Positions 32,608 through 41,394 of a stretch of 64,000 bases of DNA are shown here, one piece after another. The DNA comes from Comamonas sp. SCN 65-56 (GTDB taxonomy: Bacteria; Pseudomonadota; Gammaproteobacteria; Burkholderiales; Burkholderiaceae_C): NCBI RefSeq assembly GCF_001724135.1, contig NZ_MEDS01000025.1, positions 62,001 through 126,000 of the forward strand. The letters are read 5' to 3'. Made by a program: the position numbers and the translations under genes. Every line of letters begins with the position of its first letter. Within the stretch, counting starts at the first letter, position 1. The notes under the pieces are model-generated. The model made no database searches. It had not been told where the DNA came from and saw only the letters and a program-made list of their open reading frames with translations.

Positions 32608-34688
32608 GAAGTTGCTCCTTTGAGGACGGGACCAATGCGGATGGTGTGGGATTCAGGAATTTCGCTGTGCGAGAGCACCTGCAGGCGCGGTGCCATGCGG
32701 CGCACCAGCCGGGCAATCGTGCTGCGGATCGCATCGGGCACCAGCAGGCAGGCGGGGATGCCCAGCTCTTCCTGCTTGTTGGCGACTTCGGCCGCCTTGT
32801 GCGTCAGCAGGTCGGCCACGCCGGGGTCCAGCGCCGGGCCATTGCTGCCCGCCAGCGCCTGCACCAGCAGATGCTCCAGGCCGGGTTCGATGGCGATCAC
32901 GCTGAGCTCGTTGGTCGGACCGTAAATCTGCTGCACGATGGCGGGCGCCAGGGCGATGCGCACCTGCCTGACCAGCTCCGCCGGGTCCTGCGTGCTGCCG
33001 GCGAATTCGGCCAGGGTTTCGATGATGGTGCGGATGTCGCGGATGTGCACGGCCTCTTCCAGCAAGAGCTGCAGCACTTTCTGGAACGTCGTGATCGAGA
33101 CCATCTTGGGCACCACTTCTTCAATCAGTTTGGGCGCGAGACGCATCACGTGTTCGACCAGTTGCTGTGTCTCGGTGCGGCTCAGAAGCCGCGCCGCCTG
33201 CACCTGCATCAAGTGTGACAAATGGGTGGCCATCACGGTTTCCGAATCAACCACGGTAAAGCCCGCCATTTGCGCCGCTTCCTTCTGCGCCGCATCGATC
33301 CAGTGCGCGGGCAGACCGAAGGCCGGGTCGGTGGTCGCGGTACCGATCAGCGGCGTGCTGATGCCACCGGGGTTGATCGCCAGAAACATGCCGGGAAAGG
33401 CCTCGCCCTCGCCCACTACCACGCCGCGCAGCAGGATGCGGTAGCCGCTGGGCTTGAGCTCCAGGTTGTCGCGCACATGCACTGCCGGCGGCAGAAAGCC
33501 CACCTCCTGCGCAAACTTGCGCCGCACGCCCTTGATGCGCGTGAGCAGGTCGCCCTGGCGGTTCTTGTCCACCAGCGCGATCAGGCGATAGCCCAGCTCC
33601 AGGCCCAGCAGATCGACGGGCTGCAGATCGTCCCAGCTCGCCTCGCCATCGCTCACGGGCGCTGGCGCCGCTTCCTCGGCCGCCGGCTTCTTCTGGCGCT
33701 GCAACAGCATCCAGGCGATCCAGCCCAGGCCACTGCCGATGATGAGGAACACCGCATGCGGCATCCCCGGGATCAGCCCCAGCAGCACCAGAATGCCGCC
33801 GGCCATGCCCAGCACACGCGGCGACATGAAGACCTGCTGCAGGATCTGCTTGCCCACATCGTCGTCGCGCGCACCCACGCGCGAAACCACCATCGCCGCC
33901 GCCACGGAGATCAAGAGGCCCGGAATCTGCGCCACCAGTGCATCGCCCACCGCCAGCAGGATGTAGCTGTTGGCCGCCTGGCTCGCGGAGAGGCCATGCG
34001 ACAGCATGCCGATGGCAAAGCCGCCGATGATGTTGATGATGAGGATCAGGATGCCGGCAATCGCATCGCCGCGCACGAACTTGCTCGCACCATCCATCGC
34101 ACCAAAGAAATTGGCCTCATCCTGGATATCGATGCGCCGCTGCTTGGCGGTTTTCTCGTCGATCAGGCCGCTGTTCAGATCCGCATCCACCGCCATCTGC
34201 TTGCCCGGCATGGCATCCAGCGTGAAGCGCGCCGACACCTCGGCGATGCGCTCCGCGCCCTTGGTCACGACGACGAAGTTGATCACCACGAGGATGGCAA
34301 ACACGATCAGGCCGACGGCGAAATTGCCGCCGATCAGGAAGTGGCCGAAGGCCTCGATCACCGCGCCGGCCGCGCCCGGGCCGGTGTGGCCATCGAGCAG
34401 CACCACCCGGGTCGACGCCACGTTGAGCGACAGCCGCATCAGGGTGGTCAGCAAGAGCACCGCCGGGAATGCCGCAAAATCCAGCGGCTTGATCATGTAG
34501 GCTGCCACCATCATCACCATCAGCGCCACGGCGATGTTGAAGGTGAAGAAGGTATCGAGCAGCCACGCCGGGAAGGGCAGCACCATCAGCGCCAGGATGG
34601 CCACCACCAGCACGGGGATGGACAGCCCCTGCAGCGCGGACCGGTTGTCGCCGGCCCAGGTACGGACGGATTGGATCGAAGGGCTCAT
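32604..34688 (-). CDS. flhA: Flagellar export gate protein FlhA
   Basis: FlhA is the major export-gate component of the flagellar type III apparatus. The 694-residue product has about eight N-terminal membrane helices, the FHIPEP-type cytoplasmic-loop region (ARFTLDAMPGKQMAVDADLN) and a large C-terminal domain (VIAIEPGLEHLLVQALAGSN, ending HTIRIGPVLKG). It overlaps flhB by 4 bases and flhF by 4 bases, indicating tight coupling. Confidence 0.97.
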   Translation of the reverse strand: MSPSIQSVRTWAGDNRSALQGLSIPVLVVAILALMVLPFPAWLLDTFFTFNIAVALMVMMVAAYMIKPLDFAAFPAVLLLTTLMRLSLNVASTRVVLLDGHTGPGAAGAVIEAFGHFLIGGNFAVGLIVFAILVVINFVVVTKGAERIAEVSARFTLDAMPGKQMAVDADLNSGLIDEKTAKQRRIDIQDEANFFGAMDGASKFVRGDAIAGILILIINIIGGFAIGMLSHGLSASQAANSYILLAVGDALVAQIPGLLISVAAAMVVSRVGARDDDVGKQILQQVFMSPRVLGMAGGILVLLGLIPGMPHAVFLIIGSGLGWIAWMLLQRQKKPAAEEAAPAPVSDGEASWDDLQPVDLLGLELGYRLIALVDKNRQGDLLTRIKGVRRKFAQEVGFLPPAVHVRDNLELKPSGYRILLRGVVVGEGEAFPGMFLAINPGGISTPLIGTATTDPAFGLPAHWIDAAQKEAAQMAGFTVVDSETVMATHLSHLMQVQAARLLSRTETQQLVEHVMRLAPKLIEEVVPKMVSITTFQKVLQLLLEEAVHIRDIRTIIETLAEFAGSTQDPAELVRQVRIALAPAIVQQIYGPTNELSVIAIEPGLEHLLVQALAGSNGPALDPGVADLLTHKAAEVANKQEELGIPACLLVPDAIRSTIARLVRRMAPRLQVLSHSEIPESHTIRIGPVLKGATS

Positions 34689-35842
34689 CGTGCGCTACCT
34701 TGCGCCAGGGGCGAATGGGGATCGAGCTCGGGTGGAATGTGAGCATCCGGGATGGGCTCGGTGTCGGGCATGCGCGCCTCGCCGCGCAGCGCCGCCTTGA
34801 GCCGGTACACATAGGCCAGCACCTGCGCCACCGCGGTGTAGAGCTGGGCCGGGATGGGCTGTTCCAGATCCGCATGCGCGTACAGCGCCCGCGCCAGCAT
34901 GGGCGAGCGCAGCACCGGCACCTTGTGTTCATTGGCCAGATCGCGGATGCGAAAGGCCACCAGATCCGTTCCCTTGGAAATCACCTGCGGCGCGCTCATG
35001 GTGGAATCGTCATAGCGCAGCGCCACCGCATAGTGCGTCGGGTTCATCACGACAAAATCCGCCTCGGGCACGCGCCGCACGCTGGCGCGCTCCGCCACCT
35101 CGCGCTGCTTCTGGCGAATACGCCGCTTGATCAGCGGATTGCCGTCGGAATCCTTGTGCTCCTGCTTGACTTCCTCGTGGCTCATCTTCAGGCGCGATTT
35201 GTGCAGGTACTGCTGCAGCGGCACGTCCACCACGGCAAACAGAAAGACCACCAGCAGCAGCAGTGCCAGGCCGGTGCCCATCCACTCGCCCGCCTCGCGC
35301 AGCGACGGCGCACTGGGCTGCAGCACCAGCTGCGCCATTCTCTCGGCGCTGCCGGCCATGTACTTCCACGCCGCCCAGACCAGCACCGTGGCCAGCAACA
35401 GCATCTTGCCGAGGTTGGCCATCTTCTGCCCGGACACCAGGTTCTTGGCACCTTGCAACGGGCTCAATCGACTGAATTGCGGCTGCAGCGCCTTCAGGCT
35501 CCAGATCCATCCGCCCGAGCCCAGGCTGGCAGCGACAGCCGCCACCGCCGCCAGCAGCGCCAGGATCAGGCTGATCACCAGACCCGCCAGCAGCATGGGC
35601 TGCAGCCGCGCCAGCATGCTGGCCGGCACCTGGACGGTGGCGGCATCAAAAGTGAACTGGCGCACCATCTCGCGCAACAGGGCATCGATCATCGTCGGGA
35701 AGAAGGTCCAGAGGATGAGCCCCAGCACGCCCAGGACCGCCAGGTGCGACAACTCCTGCGAACGCGGGGCCTGCCCGTCTTCGCGCGCTTTCTGGAGCCT
35801 GCGCTCCGTTGCCGGTAGTTGTTTGTCTTCGCTGGAGTCCAT
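34685..35842 (-). CDS. flhB: Flagellar export switch protein FlhB
   Basis: FlhB is the export-gate subunit that switches substrate specificity. The 385-residue product has four membrane helices, the autocleavage motif NPTHYAVALRYD and the C-terminal domain that follows (APQVISKGTDLVAFRIRDLA). It is first in the flhB-A-F-G-fliA operon; the C-terminal tail after about residue 360 is acidic/proline-rich. Confidence 0.97.
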   Translation of the reverse strand: MDSSEDKQLPATERRLQKAREDGQAPRSQELSHLAVLGVLGLILWTFFPTMIDALLREMVRQFTFDAATVQVPASMLARLQPMLLAGLVISLILALLAAVAAVAASLGSGGWIWSLKALQPQFSRLSPLQGAKNLVSGQKMANLGKMLLLATVLVWAAWKYMAGSAERMAQLVLQPSAPSLREAGEWMGTGLALLLLVVFLFAVVDVPLQQYLHKSRLKMSHEEVKQEHKDSDGNPLIKRRIRQKQREVAERASVRRVPEADFVVMNPTHYAVALRYDDSTMSAPQVISKGTDLVAFRIRDLANEHKVPVLRSPMLARALYAHADLEQPIPAQLYTAVAQVLAYVYRLKAALRGEARMPDTEPIPDAHIPPELDPHSPLAQGSAR

Positions 35843-36016
35843 GACTGGCCTGCTTTCAGGTCAGCCCATTGTCGGAACAAGCGCGAAGGACTAAAGCGCG
35901 AACAGGGGGTGGAGTGCGCCGCTATTCAGCAGGAAGACCGTGCTGCGGAAAACAGCAAATTGATAGCTGCTTGCGCTTGTCCATCCTGCGCAAAGCCGTA
36001 TTTTCATCTCAACAAC
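35843..36016. promoter_or_regulatory. flhB upstream region (also 3' of cheZ)
   Basis: 174 bases between cheZ end and flhB start. It contains CTAAAGCGCGAACAG (from 35891), related to the CTAAAG motif upstream of flgI and flgB, near the flhB end, and a copy of the dispersed repeat near the cheZ end. The promoter of the flhB operon is expected here. Confidence 0.4.
35957..36010 (+). repeat. Dispersed repeat copy D, downstream of cheZ
   Basis: AAATTGATAGCTGCTTGCGC then TTGTCCATCCTGCGCAAAGC and a CCGTATTTTC tail. It can fold through its GCGC arms and sits directly after the cheZ stop, where it may act as a 3' end structure. Best matched by copy G at 60064. Confidence 0.8.
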
Positions 36017-36652
36017 TCAAAAACCGAGGCTGGCCAGCAGATCGTCCACCTGCGACTGGTCGGTCACTACGTCTGCCGTCTGTGCCGGGTCCACCACCGG
36101 ACCTTGCAATGCCGCAGGCGCCTGGGGCGTTGCGGGCACCGGCACGTTGCCTGGCGGCGCCGTCTGCACCACCAGATGCAACAGCTGCTCTTCAATCGTT
36201 GCCGCCAGCGTCACCACGCGGGCGATGACCTGGCCCGTCAGGTCATGGAAATCCTGGGCCATCATGATTTCCGTCAGGTGCGAATCCAGCGCGTCCCCCG
36301 CCTTGCCCAGGTCCACGAGGAAGTTGTAGACCTCGCCCCTGGCCACCACGGCCACCGGATCGGCCACCAGGGACTTGAGCACCCGCGCACCGTCATCGGC
36401 CACCTGGTCGCGGATGTTCTTGGCCATCTCCACGCGGCCCAGCACCTTTTCTGCCGCCTGCCCGGTCAGGCGCGAGATGTAGGAAAGGCGGCTTTGCGCA
36501 TCCGGCAGCTCACCCATGGTGCCGCGCAGCTGGTTGGCGTAGCCGAGCTCGGTCAGCGCCGTGTGCAGCTGGCGTGTGAGCTGGCCTATGCGGGTGTGAA
36601 CGTCGTCGGCCTCGGCAGCGGGTGGATCGGCCCTGGGTTCATCCTCACTCAT
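36017..36652 (-). CDS. cheZ: CheY-P phosphatase CheZ
   Basis: CheZ dephosphorylates CheY-P and ends the chemotaxis signal. The 211-residue product carries the active segment [14 protein letters not shown] (about residue 135) and the C-terminal CheY-binding peptide [10 protein letters not shown]. Its start overlaps the end of cheY by 4 bases. Confidence 0.95.
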   Translation of the reverse strand: MSEDEPRADPPAAEADDVHTRIGQLTRQLHTALTELGYANQLRGTMGELPDAQSRLSYISRLTGQAAEKVLGRVEMAKNIRDQVADDGARVLKSLVADPVAVVARGEVYNFLVDLGKAGDALDSHLTEIMMAQDFHDLTGQVIARVVTLAATIEEQLLHLVVQTAPPGNVPVPATPQAPAALQGPVVDPAQTADVVTDQSQVDDLLASLGF

Positions 36653-37041
36653 GCGGCAAGCCCCAGCTTTTTCAGAATGAGCGTGACTTTCTCTTCCAGT
36701 GTGGCCTTGGTGAAGGGCTTGACGATATAACCCGCCGCTCCGCCCTGCGCCGCGGCCACGATGTCTTCCTTGCGCGCCTCGGCCGTCACCATCAGCACCG
36801 GCAAGTGCTTCAAGGCGTCGTCCTTCTTGATCTCGCCCAGCAGCTGAAAGCCGTTCATGTTCGGCATGTTGATGTCCGAGACGACGAAATCGAACTTGGT
36901 GGTACGCAATTTTTGCAGCGCGACCACGCCGTCTTCGGCCTCATCGGCCTCGGTGAATCCGCTCTCCTTGAGCAGATTGCGCACGATGCGGCGCATGGTC
37001 GAAAAATCGTCAACGATCAGAAAACGAAGGGGTGAAGACAC
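36649..37041 (-). CDS. cheY: Chemotaxis response regulator CheY
   Basis: A 130-residue single-domain response regulator that, when phosphorylated, binds the motor switch. The acidic pair and phosphorylated Asp are in [20 protein letters not shown] and [20 protein letters not shown]; the Thr and Lys positions are in [12 protein letters not shown] and [14 protein letters not shown]. It lies 68 bases downstream of motB and is coupled to cheZ. Confidence 0.96.
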   Translation of the reverse strand: MSSPLRFLIVDDFSTMRRIVRNLLKESGFTEADEAEDGVVALQKLRTTKFDFVVSDINMPNMNGFQLLGEIKKDDALKHLPVLMVTAEARKEDIVAAAQGGAAGYIVKPFTKATLEEKVTLILKKLGLAA

Positions 37042-37109
37042 AAGAGACCCTTTCGGTCGAAAAACAGGTGAATACGATTGTCATTGCAACCGGAGCACGC
37101 GCCAAGCGC

Positions 37110-38069
37110 TTACCCGGGCGCAGCCTTGACCAAATTGTCGGGCTTTTTGTCTTCAGGTTCGGCAGGCACGGTGATCGTTGGCAAGTCGCGGCTCATCAGG
37201 CGCTCTTCCGCCTCCTTGGTGAGCACGGTGATCGTGATGCGCCGGTTGGATGCCGCGCGCGGGTCCTGCGGCTCCAGCGGATCGCTGGACGCCAGACCGA
37301 CCACGCGCACCAGCTTGCTGTCGGGCATGCCACCGGCCACCAGCTCGCGGCGCGAGGCATTGGCGCGGTCGGCCGACAGCTCCCAGTTGCTGTAACCGCG
37401 ATCGCCATTGCCGTACGGCGTGGAGTCGGTATGACCGGCAATGCTGACGTGGTTTTCCACTCCGCCCAGCGCCCCGCCGATGGCGCGCAGGATGCTGCGC
37501 ATGTAGTTCTTGACCAACGCGCTGCCGCTGTCGAACATCGGTCGGTTCTGGTCATCGACGATCTGCACCTGCAGGCCATCGGGCGTCACGTCGATGCGAA
37601 TCTGCGAGCGGTATTCCTTGAGCGCCATGTCCTGCGTGATGACGGATTCGAGCTTGCCCTGCAATTCCTTGATGCGCTGCGCGTCAACGCGGGCGCGCTC
37701 GGCGCGCTGCGCCTCGATGCTTTGTGTCTGCTTTTGCTGCTGGCTGGAATGGCCCTTGCTCGCATCGCTTTCGCTGCGTTTCATCTGGCCGTACACCCGG
37801 GCCAGATCGGTGCCGCCGCCCTGGATCACGCTGGAGCTGTTGCCAGCGCCGTCCCCCCCCTGCATCGCCACCTTCATGGGCGATGCGAAATATTCGGCAA
37901 TCCCCTGCAGATCGCCCTTGGCGGTGGAGCCCAGCAGCCACATCAGCAGGAAGAAGGCCATCATGGCCGTCACGAAGTCGGCGTAGGCGATCTTCCACGC
38001 GCCGCCATGCGCGCCGTGCCCGCCCTTCTTGACGCGCTTGATGATGATGGGTTGCAGCTTGTCAGCCAT
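37110..38069 (-). CDS. motB: Flagellar stator protein MotB
   Basis: MotB anchors the stator to peptidoglycan. From the ATG at 38069 (319 residues, MADKLQPIIIKRVKKGG) it has the single membrane helix with the proton-path Asp (WKIAYADFVTAMMAFFLLMW), a plug/linker, and a C-terminal OmpA-like domain (SIAGHTDSTPYGNGDRGYSN, WELSADRANASRREL). The upstream ATG at 38078 is possible. It is 28 bases behind motA. Confidence 0.95.
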   Translation of the reverse strand: MADKLQPIIIKRVKKGGHGAHGGAWKIAYADFVTAMMAFFLLMWLLGSTAKGDLQGIAEYFASPMKVAMQGGDGAGNSSSVIQGGGTDLARVYGQMKRSESDASKGHSSQQQKQTQSIEAQRAERARVDAQRIKELQGKLESVITQDMALKEYRSQIRIDVTPDGLQVQIVDDQNRPMFDSGSALVKNYMRSILRAIGGALGGVENHVSIAGHTDSTPYGNGDRGYSNWELSADRANASRRELVAGGMPDSKLVRVVGLASSDPLEPQDPRAASNRRITITVLTKEAEERLMSRDLPTITVPAEPEDKKPDNLVKAAPG

Positions 38070-38097
38070 AACAGCCATGCCGAAGCAAGCCCGACGC

Positions 38098-38958
38098 CTA
38101 CTTCTTGCCCTTCACGTGCTGCTCGAGCTCATTGAAACTCGGGCGCACATCGGAGAAAAGCACCTTGCGGCCAAACTCGATCGCCGTCGCCGGGTTGTAG
38201 CCCTGCATGCTCGCCAGCAGCGTCGATTTGATGCACAGGAACTCCTTGCTCGCATCTTCGTTGCGCTGCTCCAGCAGCCCCGCCAGCGGCTCGGCCACGG
38301 CGTAGGCCAGGAAAATGCCCAGAAAGGTACCCACCAGCGCCGAGGCGATCATGCCGCCCAGCACGGCCGGCGGCTGCCCCACCGAACCCATGGTATTGAC
38401 CACGCCCAGCACCGCCGCCACGATACCGAAGGCCGGCAGCGCGCCCGCCAGGCGCGTGAGCGCCGCCACCGGGCCATGCGCCTCCTGGTGGTGGGTTTCG
38501 ATTTCGCTGTCCATCAAGGCCTCGATCTCATGCGCATTGAGGTTGCCCGAGACCATCATGCGCAGGTAGTCGGTGGTGAATTCGAGCACATGGTGGTCCG
38601 TGCCTACCGAGGGGAATTTTTTGAACAGCTCGGATTTTTCCGGTTCTTCCACATCCGCCTCGATCGCCATCAGCCCTTCCTTGCGCGCCTTCTGCAAGAT
38701 CTCGTAGAGCATTGCCAGCAGCTCAAGGTAGCGTGCCTTGGTGTATTTGCTGCCCTTGAAGAGCTTGGGCAGGGCCGACAGCGTGGCCTTGAGCACCTTG
38801 GTCTGGTTGTTCACCACGAAGGCGCCGAACGCAGCGCCGCCGATCGTGATCATCTCGAACGGCAACGCCTCCAGCAACACATGGATGTTGCCGCCATGCG
38901 CGACGAAAACGCCAAACACGCTTCCGAAGACGACAACGTAGCCGATGATGATGAACAT
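38098..38958 (-). CDS. motA: Flagellar stator protein MotA
   Basis: MotA is the proton-channel and torque subunit of the stator. The 286-residue product starts MFIIIGYVVVFGSVFGVFVA and has four membrane helices; the PAFGIVAAVLGVVNTMGSVG and FLGIFLAYAVAEPLAGLLEQ segments are typical. It heads a motA-motB-cheY-cheZ unit. Confidence 0.97.
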   Translation of the reverse strand: MFIIIGYVVVFGSVFGVFVAHGGNIHVLLEALPFEMITIGGAAFGAFVVNNQTKVLKATLSALPKLFKGSKYTKARYLELLAMLYEILQKARKEGLMAIEADVEEPEKSELFKKFPSVGTDHHVLEFTTDYLRMMVSGNLNAHEIEALMDSEIETHHQEAHGPVAALTRLAGALPAFGIVAAVLGVVNTMGSVGQPPAVLGGMIASALVGTFLGIFLAYAVAEPLAGLLEQRNEDASKEFLCIKSTLLASMQGYNPATAIEFGRKVLFSDVRPSFNELEQHVKGKK

Positions 38959-39079
38959 GGTGCGTGGATTGTGTCAGGTCGCCGCGTGCTGCAAACGCGC
39001 GATCAGGCTTGACAAAGCAGCCCAATCAAGAGAGCCGCCGGGCGCGGGGCATTATCACTGACCCCGCCGGCGGCACGCG
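38959..39079. promoter_or_regulatory. motA upstream region
   Basis: 121 bases between motA and the fliT end. It contains a CACTGAC...GTCAGTG inverted repeat (39056-39085) that could close the fliT transcript. I found no sigma-28 promoter good enough to report, although motA is usually a FliA-dependent gene. Confidence 0.3.
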
Positions 39080-39379
39080 TCAGTGCACGAACTGCGGTCG
39101 CCCCTGCAGCAGCGGATCCAGGCTGGCAAGCCAAGGCTCGGCCAGGATGCGGATCTGCGCATCGTTGTCCAGAATGCGCCGCATGATGCGGGCCTTCTCC
39201 TTGCGCAGCTGTGGCGCCAGTCGATGGCCTTGCGCGCTGCTGCGCAACTGCTCGATGAGCACGGCGCAGGTGCCCTCATGGTGCATCACACCGCCCCAAT
39301 CCTCGCGGGATGCGGCAGCCAGCATGGCGGCGCTGCTGTCTTCAATGGCGCGGTAGAGATCGATCAAGGACTGCTCCAT
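39080..39379 (-). CDS. fliT: FliT-like flagellar export chaperone
   Basis: A 99-residue helical protein from the ATG at 39379, with GGAGG inside the end of fliS eight bases upstream. It sits behind fliS where FliT, the FliD chaperone, is expected. Sequence features are limited to helical charged text (LRKEKARIMRRILDNDAQIR), so the call leans on position and size. Confidence 0.8.
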   Translation of the reverse strand: MEQSLIDLYRAIEDSSAAMLAAASREDWGGVMHHEGTCAVLIEQLRSSAQGHRLAPQLRKEKARIMRRILDNDAQIRILAEPWLASLDPLLQGRPQFVH

Positions 39380-39382
39380 CAC

Positions 39383-39805
39383 TCAGCCCTCCGCGGCCTG
39401 GCCGGAGGTACCGATTTCCTTCCAGCCGCGGGCCACCGGCTCGATGAGCGCGATGACTTCCTCGACCGGCTTGACGTCGTTGTGCAAATTGGCCAGGGTC
39501 AGCTGGCGAATGCAGTAGTCGTACAAGGCGTTCAGATTCTGCGCCAGCTCTCCGCCCTGCTCGGTGTTGAGCGACGCCTTCAGCCCCTCGCCCATGATCT
39601 GCACGGCCTGCCCCAAATGCAGCCCTTTGGCCTGCACGTCGCCACGCTGCAAATCGCCGCGCGCCGCCTGCAGGCGCTGCATCAGACCGTCGAACAGCAT
39701 CTGCACCAGCGTGTGCGGCGTGGCGTCGGTGACCGCCGATTGCACGCCCACCTGGCGGTAGGCATTGGCGGCGCGGGAGCTCGTGGGGGTGTACATATCG
39801 GCCAT
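39383..39805 (-). CDS. fliS: Flagellin export chaperone FliS
   Basis: FliS binds flagellin before export and prevents premature polymerisation. The 140-residue product has AANAYRQVGVQSAVTDATPH followed by TLVQMLFDGLMQRLQAARGD at the N-terminus and LNALYDYCIRQLTLANLHND towards the C-terminus, the family core. Its start is preceded by a sigma-28-type promoter and followed by fliT. Confidence 0.95.
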   Translation of the reverse strand: MADMYTPTSSRAANAYRQVGVQSAVTDATPHTLVQMLFDGLMQRLQAARGDLQRGDVQAKGLHLGQAVQIMGEGLKASLNTEQGGELAQNLNALYDYCIRQLTLANLHNDVKPVEEVIALIEPVARGWKEIGTSGQAAEG

Positions 39806-39832
39806 CCTTGGTAGTCAACGTCTTGCCTTATC

Positions 39833-39859
39833 TTTTCGGCAAACGCTCCCGAAACTGAA
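39833..39859 (-). promoter_or_regulatory. Sigma-28 (FliA)-type promoter of fliS-fliT
   Basis: On the minus strand TTCAGTTT, 11 bases, GCCGAAAA. The -35 matches TAAAGTTT at 6 of 8 and the -10 matches GCCGATAA at 7 of 8, with the standard spacer. It lies 28 bases upstream of the fliS ATG. Confidence 0.7.
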
Positions 39860-39882
39860 GTGCAAACCCCACGTTCGCACCC

Positions 39883-41214
39883 TCAAGTCTTCTTGTTCCA
39901 ATTGGCCACCTGTTGCTGCATGTAGGTACTGAGCGACTGCAGCGCCGCCATCTGCGTATCCAGCGCCGAATACTGGCGCGTGAGGCGCGCCTGCAGCACG
40001 CTGGCACGCTCGTTGACCTTGTCCTGGTCGCTCTGGTTGGACTTGATGCGCGAGGCCAGCGAATCGCTCTTGCTGTTGAGCGTGCCATCAAACGCCAGCA
40101 GCTGGCTGGTGTACTGCTTGAAATTCACCGCGATGCCGCCGCCGGAGCCATCGGACGACGCCTTGGCGGCAAACAGCGATTTGAGGTCGTCCGGAGATTC
40201 CTGCAATGCCTTGCTCAGCTTGGTGTCATCCACCGTGAGCTTGCCGCCGGCCTGCATCTGTATGCCCACGTCCGCCAGGCGCTTGAGACTGCCGCTGGCA
40301 TTGCCCGCCGTGCCCATGGTGAGCATGCGCAGCGCATTCTGCAAGCCCACCGTGGCGGAATCTCCCTGCAGCAAACCGGCGGTTTTGGTATCGGCGTCGT
40401 ACTTGGTCGAATCCGCCAGCAAGCCATTGAGCTCGTTGTAGGCATCCACGAAAGCCTGGATGTTCTTGCGCGTGGCGGCCGTATCGGCGGCCACGCTCAC
40501 ATGCGCATCCGTGGTCGTCACCTGGCTGACGGCAATCTTCAGACCCGGCAGCACGCTGTCAAAGCTGTTGGTGCTCGATTCCGTGGCCACGCCATTGACG
40601 GTGATCCGGGCGTTCTGCGCCGTCTGGCTCGCGGTGAAATTCAGGTCGCCAGTCACCGTGAAGGCGGCATCGGCCCCGGTGGTCTTGGAACGCAACATCA
40701 GCCGTTCGCCCGTGGCATCGCGCATGATGGTGGCGGTTACGCTGCCCACCGCATCGTTAATCTTGCCGGCCAGCGATTCCAGCGTGTCGTCGCCCGTATA
40801 GGCAATGCTGATGGCGGTGCCACCCTGGGGCGTGAGCTGCAGGGTGCCGGCCGCGGTCAGCTTGGCGCCAGGCGTGAACGCGTCGCTCACCGAAGTCTGG
40901 GCGCGTGCCAGCTGGCTCACGCCGATGTCATAGCTGGCCGCCTGCGCCAGACCAGATACCGTCATGCTGACCGCATCGCTGCTGGACTTGGCGGCCAGCG
41001 CATTCCAGCCGCTGTCCAGCGTCAGCTTGGAGACTGCATCGGAGAGTTTGCTGGTGAGCGACTTGATCTGCGCATAGGTGGACACCTGCGCCTGGATGCC
41101 CGCCTGCTTGGCCTGCAGGCCCGCGAGCGGCTGCTTCTCCAGATCCACCATCTTGGAGATGATGCCCTGCACGTCGAGCCCGCTGCCCACGCCTATGGAT
41201 GAAATCGTTGCCAT
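39883..41214 (-). CDS. fliD: Filament cap protein FliD
   Basis: FliD caps the filament and guides flagellin assembly. From the ATG at 41214 (443 residues, MATISSIGVGSGLDVQGIIS) it shows the N-terminal FliD domain (KMVDLEKQPLAGLQAKQAGI) and C-terminal coiled-coil domain (NERASVLQARLTRQYSALDT, MQQQVANWNKK). The track's longer N-terminus includes non-conserved sequence. An AAGGAG lies upstream of the chosen start. Confidence 0.95.
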   Translation of the reverse strand: MATISSIGVGSGLDVQGIISKMVDLEKQPLAGLQAKQAGIQAQVSTYAQIKSLTSKLSDAVSKLTLDSGWNALAAKSSSDAVSMTVSGLAQAASYDIGVSQLARAQTSVSDAFTPGAKLTAAGTLQLTPQGGTAISIAYTGDDTLESLAGKINDAVGSVTATIMRDATGERLMLRSKTTGADAAFTVTGDLNFTASQTAQNARITVNGVATESSTNSFDSVLPGLKIAVSQVTTTDAHVSVAADTAATRKNIQAFVDAYNELNGLLADSTKYDADTKTAGLLQGDSATVGLQNALRMLTMGTAGNASGSLKRLADVGIQMQAGGKLTVDDTKLSKALQESPDDLKSLFAAKASSDGSGGGIAVNFKQYTSQLLAFDGTLNSKSDSLASRIKSNQSDQDKVNERASVLQARLTRQYSALDTQMAALQSLSTYMQQQVANWNKKT

Positions 41215-41296
41215 GTCAGACTCCTTGCGACTCGCGCATGCGGCAGTGTGTGCCACCGCCCGCCATTGTGGCGGCAAAGCCTGCCGCCAAAAGCAC

Positions 41297-41328
41297 AAAA
41301 AGCAGCCTCAGGCATTGCCTGAAGCCGC
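41297..41328 (-). terminator. Rho-independent terminator of fliC1
   Basis: On the minus strand a GGCTTCAGGCAATGCCTGAG hairpin is followed by GCTGCTTTTTG. A second GC-rich hairpin (GCCGGGCA...TGCCCGGC) lies just before it, so read-through into fliD is unlikely. Confidence 0.8.
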
Positions 41329-41394
41329 TTTGAGCGCCGGGCATTGCTGCCCGGCTTTGGCTTACCGCCCAAGGCGGCCTCCTGCCCGATTTGC

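Noticed and set aside
31297-32925. 542-codon plus-strand ORF antisense to flhF and flhA
   Set aside because: Shadow of flhF; no ribosome-binding site or family pattern.
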